From contig JAVTVJ010001342.1 of assembly GCA_034509425.1 (NCBI GenBank), positions 310,001-374,000 on the forward strand: a DNA stretch of 64,000 nt. The letters are read 5' to 3'. Source of the DNA: Eopsaltria australis (Eukaryota > Chordata > Aves > Passeriformes > Petroicidae). Below, in pieces: positions 1 to 11,400 of the stretch; the stretch's first letter is position 1, and each line of letters begins with the position of its first letter. A model generated the notes under the pieces. That model made no database searches. It was not told the origin of the DNA and saw only the letters and a list, made by a program, of their open reading frames with translations. Made by a program: the position numbers and the translations under genes.

Positions 1-315
1 TGAAATCAGTACCTGCTTCAGCAACTTCAGAGATCCCTGATAGGATTTTGTGCAAGAATTTGGCTAAGAAGTCCTCAACAAACCATCCACTTGCATCCTT
101 CAGCTTGAGCTGCATGATCTTAAAAAGACAGCATGCAGTGCCCATAGTCTGTTCTGATTGTTCAGATTGCCTCTGCTCAGCCAGTCCTGCTGAATTTGGA
201 ATACTCTGGTTTTGTGGCATTAGGCTGATGGCAGTTCACAGGGTAGCAGTTCACACTGAGGTAGTCTCAGACAGAGTACATCAGGCAAAGTCTCACCAGA
301 TTGTGTTGTTAGAAT
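1..315. other. ASZ1 intron sequence
   Basis: I see no exon or recognisable repeat here. It is intronic because upstream ASZ1 exons must lie to the left. Confidence 0.5.
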
Positions 316-1545
316 CCTAGAATCATATAGGTTGGAAAACACCTTCTTCAAGACCAACTCTTGACCAAACACTACCATGTCAACTAAACCTTAATACTAA
401 GCACCACAACCAGTCATTTCTTGAACACTTCTAGGCATGGTGACTCAACCACCTCCCTGGGCAGCCTGTTCCAATGCTTGACTGCCCTTTCAGTGAAGAA
501 ATTCCTCCTGGTGTCCAACCTGAACCTCCCTTGTGTCAACTCTCATCCTGTTGCTAGTTGCCTGGGAGAAGGGACCAACCCCCACCTGGCCACAGCCTCC
601 TTTCAGGCAGTGATAAGGTCTCCCCTGAGCCCCCTTTTCCCCATGCTAAAGAAGCCCAGCTCCCTCAGCCCCTACTCATATGACTCATTCTCTAGACCCT
701 TCACCAGCTCTATTGCCCTTCTCTGGAGATGATCAGCCCCTCAGTGTCCTTGTACTGAGGGGCATAGAACTGGACACAGAACTTGAGATGTAGCCTCACC
801 AGTGCTGAGTACAGGGGGACAGTCTCTTCCCTAGTCATGCTGGCCACACTATTTCTGATCCAAGCCAGGATGCTATTGGCCTTCTTGGCCACCTGGGCAC
901 ACACTGGCTCATGTTCAGCTGTCACTGAACACCCCGAGGTCCTTTTCTGCTGGGCCACCAGAGACACTTTCCCCAGCCTGTAGCACTGCATGGTGTTAGG
1001 ATGAAAGGACAGCACCCAACATTTCTCCTTATTGAACCTGATACAATTGGCCTTGGCCCATTGATCCAGCCTGTCCAGATCCCTCTGGAGAGCCTTTTAA
1101 CCCTCCAGCAGATCAACATTCTCACCCTGCTTGGTACCATGTGTGAACTTTCTCAGGGTACCCTTGATCCTCTCATCCAGATCATTGATAAACTATTAAA
1201 CAGGACTGGCCCCAATGTGGAGCCCTGGAGAGTACCAGCAGTGACTGGCTGCCAGCTGGATGTAACTCCACCACCACTCTCTGGGCCTGGGCATGCAGCC
1301 AGTTTTTAACCCAGTGCGCTGCCAGCTTCTCCAGGAGGATGCTGAAAGACAGCATTGGAGGCTTTACTGGAGTCCAGGTAGACAACATCCACAAGCTTTC
1401 CCTCATCTGCTAGGTGCGTCACCTTGTCATTAAAGGAGGTCATGTTGGCCTAGCAGGACCCATCTTTCCTTAACCTGTGCTGGCTGGGCCTGATTCCCTG
1501 GCTGTCTTGTTCATGCCATGTGATGGCACTCAAGACACTCTTTCA
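316..1545 (-). mobile_element. CR1 LINE, 5'-truncated, antisense
   Basis: On the minus strand this contains broken pieces of a CR1 reverse transcriptase. They include SILLEKLAAHWVKNWLHAQA near 1290-1345, a stretch resembling the family's AQVAKKANGILACIRNSVAS around 840-900, and PLYSALVR near 800-825. The 3' end is at about 316, where the plus strand reads TAGAATCATATAGGTTGGAA, the complement of the usual CR1 3' terminus. The reading frame is disrupted, so it is inactive. The 5' limit near 1545 is approximate. It sits in an ASZ1 intron, opposite to the gene. Confidence 0.9.
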
Positions 1546-2406
1546 GTCTTTGAGGGGAAGAGGAGACAGACCTTCATTTCAGGGCCTACAAGACAGAGCA
1601 AAGTATGTTGTAACTGGGGATTTTGACAAAAGATTCGTTGTAGCAAATGTAGTAGTCCTTTCAGGATTTTGTAGGATTTTCGCTTTGGTTTCATTCTTTT
1701 CATTACAGTTCATCTGGTTGTTGGAAGCTGTTTATTTTTCCTTTTATGCTTTAATATCCCTTGGTAGAGCAGGGAATCAAAATTGATATTTTATATTTGT
1801 TTATAAATGTTAACTCTGAACCTACAGTTCAGTGTTAACTGCTTCTTCAGTCTACCTTCTAAACAATAGTCTTCTGACAAGTTTCTTGACAGAGGAATTT
1901 CCCCTATCTTTAATTACAGACAATCTTGTTTTCTTGATAACTTTTTTTGGCTTAACTGGAACTGGAAGAGTACCAGTTGTGGACTGAATCCAGTTAGTAT
2001 AAATGTTATCTGATAAGAATATATAGTTATTTTCCTTAACCCCACTTCCATATTTTTCAGGTTTTTGTGACCCAACTTTAAAGTTCATTTGGAATGTTTT
2101 GTGACTTAAAATGACCTTTCTGTATGAAAGTCATCCCCTTTAGGCTCAATTCAACTTACTAAACAGGAAAGACATCTGTAAATTTTTGATAGATGAAGTT
2201 TTGTGCTTCTAAGGTATTTCTGTCATCAGCAGGTGTGTGCAAATTCAGATTGCTCCCAAATGCTTTGTCTGGGGCGCTTTTCTGTACCATTCTGTTCTGG
2301 ATGTTGATGTTTGTTTATTTGGGGGTTTTTTGTTTGGTTGGTTTGGTTTTTGGTTTTTTTTAATTTCCACTGTTTTTAACTTCAATCTCATTAATTATCA
2401 TTACAG
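1546..2406. other. ASZ1 intron sequence
   Basis: AT-rich intron with several T runs near 2330-2370. A minus-strand open stretch at 1852-2088 is discussed as a finding. No ASZ1 exon is seen here. Confidence 0.5.
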
Positions 2407-2482
2407 TTCCTATTCAGCTTTTCATGACGTGGAAGTATTTTTACATGGTCTTGGTCTAGAGCACATTAGAGGATTATTAAAG
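2407..2482 (+). CDS. ASZ1: ASZ1 coding exon, start of SAM domain
   Basis: The acceptor is a TTACAG and the donor is AAAG|GTACTT. The exon begins with the last base of a Ser codon and reads [20 protein letters not shown] and onward, ending LLK. This matches the human SAM start ([20 protein letters not shown]). It is 76 bp long and ends in phase 0. Confidence 0.93.
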
Positions 2483-5400
2483 GTACTTTTGTGGTATATC
2501 TGCTAGCTGTGAAGTAATCCATGAAAGCAAAATGCACCTACTGCATAATAAAAAAATTACATCACTATTTCAATATTAATTCAAAAATTATTAATTTATA
2601 ATATGGGAATATATATTAATATATTATTAATTTATAAAATGGGAAGTCAACCTGCAGTGGACTAAATTGGATGTATCTTGAATATGTGCATTAGCCACAA
2701 CATTTGACGTTTCTAAATGAGACAGATTTTTCATTGCTTTAGTCATGGTGTTTTGTAGCTGGTTTTGTTCCTGAAAACTGAAGTAAAACAGGGAAGAAAA
2801 ATCAAGTTAAAACATTCATTCTGAAATTCTTTTTGATGGCAGAAACCTCTTTGTTTTATACAGGAACAAGATATAGTGTTAAGACAACTTCTGGCCATGC
2901 AGAAAGATGACTTAATACAGGTCAGTTCACTGCTTGAGAACTTAATTTAATTTTGTCCTGTTTTTTAATGATTTTAATGTCTTAGCTTCTCGTTATAGAT
3001 ATCTAACCTTGCAAGAATTCTTTCAGCATCTTCTGCAACTTCTTGAACGTAATGTGAATATAGACAGGCTTTTTCTGAAGTGTGTAATCTCACAGATCTA
3101 TGAGTGATCGGGGATGAGCAGGAAATAGTTCTAGTTTAAACTTCAGCTGGGTAACAATTTTTAGTTTCTAATTGTGATTTCTCTGAAGGGAAATGAGTGC
3201 TATGATTAGCAGTAGGTGATACTTAACAACTACTTTAGATGTGGTCCTCCTTTGTGAGGTGGTAATTTTTGCTGGAGAAAGAGCACTCTTAAATTAAAAT
3301 TGCTTAAATTGTAGAATCTCGTATTCCACTCAGGTTTGTAAAACCTTAACCCCCCCCCCCCAAAAAAGGGAAAAATGAGAAGATTTTGTTTCTTACATTT
3401 TACTGCAGCAGGGAAGGTTGGTATTTTGCTGTTTGTAAAGACTGTTTTTTTAACTAAATGATACATTATTAAAGGGCTTCAGTTCTCAGCTGAGATGTGG
3501 TGATTGCTTTTCTTTAGTCTTTGCTGGAGTTTTTCCTGTGGGAAATGAGAGGACTTTCTGTGCTTACGGGAGGATGCTATAATAAAATCCAATTATAGAA
3601 GCCTTATTGGAACAATGCAAGTACTTCAGGCTGTAGAATTCTTTTGAGCATTCTCTACTGGGGAACTTTGGAATTTCTGGTCTGGGATTCCAAAAACACC
3701 TTGTAAAAACAACCTCTTCAGGACTGCTCCCTGCTGCTGGAGCTAGCCATGTCCTTAGTGTCAGCTTTTTTTCTCCTTATCCTGGTACCAAGGAGGTGTG
3801 TGTTCTGGCAGCTGGATCCGACATTGTATTCCTTTAGAGTGGATGACAAGGATTATTTTGTTTGACATTTTGTCTTGTAACTGAATTCGTTTTTCTGGCA
3901 GAACTCACAAGTAATTCTATACTCTTGGGATGCTCTTTTGGGAGCTTTGTCAGTGAAGAGATTTTTAAGAGTTCATCTATGACAAAATATTATAAGGCAT
4001 GTCAATGTGTTTTGATGTTACTGCTTTTCTGAAGCCTCAGGATCACTGGACAGCATCCTGGTGTCCTGGCATTTTTAGACCTCTAAAGCCCCTGTTGATA
4101 GTAGTTTTGTCATTTAAGGAGATTCCTGTGGATTTCTTCTGGTTACTGTGAGCTGCTATGTTGGTTATGATTGCATTAAACTGTAACTCTGTCTGAGTGT
4201 ATTATCATATTAATCCCACGCTTTGGTGTTGTAGTCATTGCTTGTTTTTGTCCAGGGAACACCTGGGGAAGAGGAGAGAGTTGTGGACTTCAGTGAATGG
4301 CTAAGCTTTATGGTTCCTTCTCCGAAGAAGTGTAATTTCACTCAAAATCATAGCTTCTGTTTTAGTGTTCTAAATTGTTTGAAACTCCCTATTATAAAAG
4401 CAAACAGAGCTTTGAACAAATACATGAAATACACAAAGCTTTGAAATAACTGCATGGGTCAACAGCTTCTACGCAGGAAGATAATATCTGTAAAAATTTA
4501 ATTGCTTTGTCTGTTAACTTTGCAACAGCAGGAAACAGTTCCTGAAAAATAAGTCATGCTTTGTGCATGGACATAAATTAATTAGTGAATCTTCAGTTGA
4601 GAAGTTAAAAAATGACATAACACTCCTGGCTTATTAGCACTTCATAAGTTATCCCAAATTCTTGATGCAGTCTAGTTTTAGAGCTCTGTTAACAGTTCTC
4701 GCCGTGCTGCTGATAGAACAAATCTAATCTGTTTCCTTGTAACTTCAGAGTTGAAAGTTTTTCCTGTGATTGCAGACTTTCTGCTAACAGCCAGCTGTTT
4801 TAAATAGCCTGGATCTTTTTACTACGAAGATTAATGATGACCTCTGATGGAGGCCTCTGAACCAAGCTGCTTTGTACCCAGAGAACTGGAGAGAAATCCT
4901 GTCATTAACGTGATATGCTTTTGTCCATCAAACAGTATCAGGAAGATATTTTCTCTGTAAATATCTTTATCTCTGTTGTATTCTACAACAGAGCCTAAAC
5001 AATGAGTTTAAAGATGAAATCCTTGCATTCCTTAGCTTATAAACTGTTCCATTCTGAAAAAATGTGTTCAATATACTGGGACATGTCTATTCAACATTTG
5101 GAGGTTTTTGTCTGCACTATATATGATTTTTTTATTTTGTTTTAAGCATTTTTCTCATAAGATAGCCACAGAAGTAATGTTCCTTCTGGATGCATTTGTT
5201 ACATTTTTTTTAGTTTTGAATAAGAGAAATTGGCATCTTGTTTTGGATTTGAGAATGTATAATGAAAAGTTGACACATCAAAATTCAAAATAGAATCCAG
5301 AAATTTAACTACATAATTAGATAATTATCTGGTCTATGTACTTCTATATCACAATTCCAGGACTCATTCCTCTGCCCCCACTCCCTGAAAAAAGCGTTTA

Positions 5401-8400
5401 ATATTTGACAGAAATATGTCAGTTTATTAAAATTAGTGGCTTCTTGGACAAAGTGGCATTGATGAAAGAGTTTGTGCATAGCTTCACTGGTTTTTGTGCA
5501 GTAAATCATCTTTCATGTGTTGCAGCAATCTTACCTCTTACCACATTGATGCTGGAGTATGAACTTGGGTCTTGGATTTTGAGGGACTGCTTTGTATGTA
5601 TTTAAGTAAAGAATAAAATATGTGTTCCTAGAGTTGATCTGGCTAAAATTGAGGGTGCTAATAGTCTGTTTTACAGATACAAGCAAGTTCTTGTACAGCA
5701 CTTGCACATTCTTAAATGTAGCCACTTCCCAATAATAATTTGGATATTTTGGACTTGCAGAACGCAAGTGAGCCAACACCAACGTAAGAAATCTGTCAAG
5801 AAGGGCTTATTGCACACTGGTTGTTCCATGCATTCATTATTGAATGAACAGTCAGCTTCTGAGTCACTTTGTGACTACAGTTCCTCATCTTGTGTCATTG
5901 AATATTTTCTGTGGTATTAAATTTTCCTTTGTCACTTACAAAGATTGTAGCTGGTTGCAATAACTTCAAAACAATTTCTTTTGAATCTTAATAGTTAAAA
6001 CTTGTGCAGTAAGTATTACTGTACTGTTATGTCTAGTAAGTTTAAAAATAAATCATATTTGGAATTACTCTTTAAATTTAGATTGGCATTACAAATCCTG
6101 GAGATCAACAGAAACTCCTAGATGCTATTAATGATCTGCAAGTGGAAGAAAAGAAATTTGAAGATGTCTCTGAAATTATGAAGCTGGAATTGAGGTATTA
6201 ACAGTATATCTAAGAAAATGGAATATTAACTATTTATAGTTAATTAACTATTTTTATAGTTAATTAACTATTATTAAAGTTAATTAACTATTTAAGGTGT
6301 TATTTTCTGTGGCTCAAAGGTAAAGTTGTCTCACACTTTATCCCTTAATACATAACATTCATGAGAATATGCAAGTTAGTGGAATATGGTGGTGGGTGTG
6401 TTTTGCATGAAGAAAGTTGGAAGCATAGACAAGGTAGGCTCCGTTAGTCTTCCAGTCAAATCTGTCTTGATTGTGAGATGCAATAATAAATGTGGGGGGG
6501 GGAGAGATGCATATAACTCCTGCATAGGCCTTTAATTTTCAACTCATGTATTAATATCTTGTACATGTGTATCTTAAATCATAAATGCTACTTCTGTTTG
6601 GATTCCAGGTTTTTTCATTGTTTTTCTCTACCACTGGAAGCAGTTTTAACTGGCTTCTAAAATACCTCATATTTGTCTTACCAATTAAGCAGTTTAGAAG
6701 CTATATTCCTTATCATAGATTATATGTATCAGTAGGTTTATAAGGAAAAATTTTTAAGAAAGTATTACTCTTTCAGACTTCTGTTCTAACTTGATATTTT
6801 TTCCCATTGCGGTGTTAAGGTATCAGCTTTGCAGCACCTCTCTTAGTTTTAGTGTAGTCTTATGCAGTACCATGGAAGCCAGGCCTGAGCTGAGAGGTAC
6901 TTTCCTCAGCAACCTTACTAAATTTAGTAAGTTCCCTAAGCACTGCTAGAGCACTCCACATCCTGCACAAAATGAAAAATGAAGCATGTAATAAGTACAA
7001 AGCAGCCTTAAGACTTCTGAAATCTCTTCTCCTTTATGTGTAAGTGCATTTTTTTCTGGAAGACACACCTAGACTTCAATTTAAATTCTGTGCTCATATT
7101 TGTGCTCTTCTTAGTTCCCAAACTTACAGAAAAATAGCTACTAAAAATGGATTAGCTAGTAATGTTCAGTTCCTCTTTAAAGTGTGTGTATCTGTCTCTT
7201 GACTAGTGATCTGACAGCTGTGCTGGTACCATCATAGATATCCCTTCCCTCTCCAAAATACTGGGGAGAGCTGTCTACTATTTGAATGCTGTGAGGCTGG
7301 AGTCCCTGTTAGTTGGCCCTAAGAAAATGCTTGGGTCCAAATTCAATCTGTGCATGCTTCCATGCTTTGGAGGCAACTGAATTGCACTGACACTGCACAT
7401 CAGCAGTCATGCCATGATGTGATCCTGCCATATAGAGTCCCAGTCCCATGAGACTGTCCAGTGTATTTTCCACTCCCGACCAATCATTCATACACTGATT
7501 GCTCCCAGTGCTGGTGCCGTGCTGGTATCTTTATCCATTACTGTGTTTATGAAAAAGAGACTTTGTGGCGTGCTTGAGGAACATTTTCACAGCACAATGC
7601 CAAGTTTGAGCTGTAGGACATGCAAGGCATTTGAGGAAGCTCTTGAAAGACCGAGATGGGCTGGAAGAGTGGGACTTTGATAGAGGACTTTGATGTTGCT
7701 TCTGGTCTATGAGGAGATTTCATTCAGGGACCACTCAGAGATAAGGAATTGGCTGGATATTCACACTGGGCAAGAGCTATGGGCAACGACTCAATGTCCA
7801 AATGAGCAAGTAGTACAAGTAGTAACAAGTGACACTCCTCAGGGGTTGGTGTTGGGACTGGTGCTGTTCAACAAGTTGGCTGGTGACATGGCTTGAGTAT
7901 ACCTTCAGTATGTGTGGCAATGGTTCCAAGCTGTGTGCTGTGCTGGAGGGAAGGGATACCATCCAGGCAGAGCTTGACAGGCTTAACTGGTGGGTGCATG
8001 AAATTCAGCAAGGCCAGGTGCAGTGTCCTGGGTCAGGGCAAACCCAAGCACAAGTACAGGCTGGACAGAGAATGGATTGAGAGCAGCCCTCAGGAGAAGG
8101 ACTTGGGGTGTTGGTTGATGAGAATCATAGAAAAATAGAATATCCTCAGTTGGAAGGGACCCACTAGGATCATAAAATTCAACTCCTGGAAGAAGCTCAA
8201 CATGACCCAGCAAATGTGCACTTGCAGCTCAGAAGGCCAATCATATCCTAGGCAACATTCAAAGAGCAGTGGCCAGCAGGTCCTTGTCTACTCCACTTTC
8301 ATCACTACTGCAGCCAGTTCCAAGACCCCCAGCATAAGAAGGACATCAGCCTGGAGGGGAGTCAGAGGAGGGCCACAAAGCTGACCAAGAGGGCTGGAGC

Positions 8401-11400
8401 ACCAGTCCTATGAAGACAGGCTGAGAGACTTGGGGATGTTCAGCCTGGGGGGGTAGAGGACTGTGGGGAGACCTTAGAGAGACCTAAAAAAGGCATACCA
8501 GAGAGCTGGAGAAAGAGTTTTTACAAGGGCATATAGTGATAGGACAAGAGAGAATGGCTTCAAACTAATGGAGGGCAGGTTTAGATGAGATGTAAGGAAG
8601 AAATTCTCTACTGTGAAGGTGGTGAGATATTAGAATAACTTGCCCAGGAAAGCTATGGCTATCCTGTTCCTAGAAGTGTTCAAGGCCAGGTTGGATGGGA
8701 CTTTGAGCAGTCTGGTCTGGTGAAAGGTGTCCATATCCACTGCAGCAGGATTGGAACTAAATGATCTGTAAGATCCCTTCCAACCCAAACTGTTACATGG
8801 TTCTGTAATTCTCCATCAAAACAACTGTGTACTTTCAGAAGGAAATCCTGCAGACTTGAGCATCTGCTGCAGTACTGAAGTACTAAAGTTCCAGCATGCA
8901 GGAGGGTATAAACCAGTATGATACAGAGACCCATAAATACTTCAACAGCATTTGGGCCAGTTGTATTAAAATTAGAGACTTTGCTACTGAGCTGAGGTGG
9001 TAGACCAGTAATCTGTTAGGTGCCTTTGGAAATGTATGTTGACTCTTCAGCAAGCGAAAATTTGCTACAGTTTACGGGGACTTTGCCCAGTTTAAGCTTT
9101 ATGCATTTTTATGTTAAAATGTATGCTTTTTTCAGATTGTTTCACAGTAGTATTTAGTACATACATTCAAGCAGAGCAGCTCAAAAATTTGAACAGAGGG
9201 AGTAAGTAGAGAAATGCATAAAATTATCCATTCACCATGTGTGGCCAAGTAAAATAAAATATCCACATGGTATCTGGTGCAGTCTCACACATCAGTGACG
9301 TATCTTATTCCTAGTGTAGTGTGAGGTTTAGATCATATGTAGTTCTCAGAACCAGAAAATAATTGATTGATTGAAGTATACAGAATATGACAGCACTTCA
9401 TTTATGGCAAACACTGCATAGTTTTCTAGAAAATTGCCTGACATGTATTCTAGGCATCTGACCTTTAGACTAAAACCTTAGGCTGTGTTTACATGCTATT
9501 ATATAAAGATTTTACTTCCCGCTTGTTCAAAGTCATTCTGTGAGAAGGAGAATCAGTCATCAAGTCATAGAAAAACTAACATAGTAGAAAATCTTTAACT
9601 GATTATAAACTTATGGAGTGTCTAGCACTGTTTAGCCACTGATGTTTTGACAGCCATTCATTCTTTTTAAAAGTGATAATTTTTTGAAAACATTATTTCC
9701 ATTTCTAAATATAAGAACATGTCACTGCAACGGGTATAAAATTCTATGAAAATGGGGAGTTTAAGAACTATGGTGTAGTGAAGTAGCATGATAGAATAAA
9801 TGTTTTTCTTTTTTCCCCCCTCCCTCATTCAAGCCCATGACATCCGTTATACTTGCCGAAAATCCTTCCAGAATTCCAAAAGAATTTCCTTTGTGATGAA
9901 ATACAAAAGGTGCCATAACTGATCCCAACCAACTAAAAGTTACCTTTCTAAGTAAAAGAAAATATTTGTGATTATGGCTTGACTATAGTAATGTGGGAGA
10001 ATCTGTCTCCAGATGTTTAGTGTTTGTGTTCCGCACCTGAAATACTCAGTTCAATTACATTGTTCTGAAACAAGCAGTAGTCTATTTTATAAAGACAGAC
10101 TAATAGGCTTTTGTACTTTCCCATCTTTATGAAAACCATGTGCAGTATTGGTTTTAAACCTCCAGCATAGCTGTTAATGCTTCTGTATATTTCTGTTTTT
10201 AATATTAAAGTCTTAACAGTTTTGCAAATCACAGATGTCCTGAGCAGTGGTGGAAATTTTACTCACTAATGATCCTGTGCCCAGAGTTGAAGGAAGACGC
10301 TCTGTGATGCTCTGTGGCCTAAATTCCATCTCCATTTAGATACTTGCACTGCACTGGCATGTAGTTTAGTTCACCTGTTTGACAAATTTCGTGGATACCT
10401 TTTTGCCGCAGAAGCAAGAAGCAAGTGGTGTGAGTATGTTGCATTTAGGTTTGATAGCAAATTGTCTATGGAATGGAGGAATGGTGGACTCCGAGTTAGT
10501 TTATTCACATCCTATGGATCTGCCGAACATGAAGTTCTGCAGTAGGAACTTGTATCTGTTTCTTGTTTTGGCCTTGCCTCTTACTCACCCAAACAGCTTA
10601 GAGTTAGCAGAAACTTTCCTACTGGAGATACAGACACTTCTTAGGAGTTTCAGGGTTTGAGAGCTCACATGGTGAATACAATTGGATGATCTCCTTCCTT
10701 GCCCTCTTTCTCTTTTCCTGGTGAGTAACGACAAATTTCTGGCCAGCACCATGACTTTTATGACTAAAATTCTCTGACACTTCCAGTACAGTTGAGTCAG
10801 TGTCATGTGGAAACTGTAGAAACTTAAAGATGAAAATAATCTGTTTAATTTTTCTATCCTTCTCTTCACTTTTTGGAGACATGGATCAAACTAATTTTGA
10901 GTGGTGTCTTCCTGCTTGTATTTGAGCACCAAGTGAAAATTTTCTTCAAAATAGATAACATCAGATATTTTAGCCTCTGAGGTATATGTTTCCAGATCCA
11001 AGGGCCAAGCCAGTATTACTGAATTCTTATTTTCTTCAACTCTGCTGGAGGTTAAATGACCCTAAACCTAGTCATGTCAGTCCTAGCTCTGAAGTACAAA
11101 CCAGGTTTTTTCTCTCACATCTACTTCAAAAATGTAAGCTGCAGGTCAGAAATACTGTCCTTCCAAAATAAGGCGGGGGAGGAAGGGGATGGGATGGGAC
11201 AAACAAAGGGAAAAAACCCAACTTGTTAAGATGTTAAATGTCTTCAACTACTCACTGTTAAAATGATGCTGGGATTTTTGTATGTTATTAAACTGCATGT
11301 CTAATTCACTAGCCAGTGTTGGAAATCTATAGGTAGTATTTGGCTTGCAAAAAGTTACAGCATTTGACAAATAACAAAATGTCCTTTTATTTTTCTAGTG

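Noticed and set aside
710..1406. Minus-strand frames with reverse-transcriptase similarity as a gene
   Set aside because: They are pieces of a decayed CR1 element in different frames, not a host gene or an active element.
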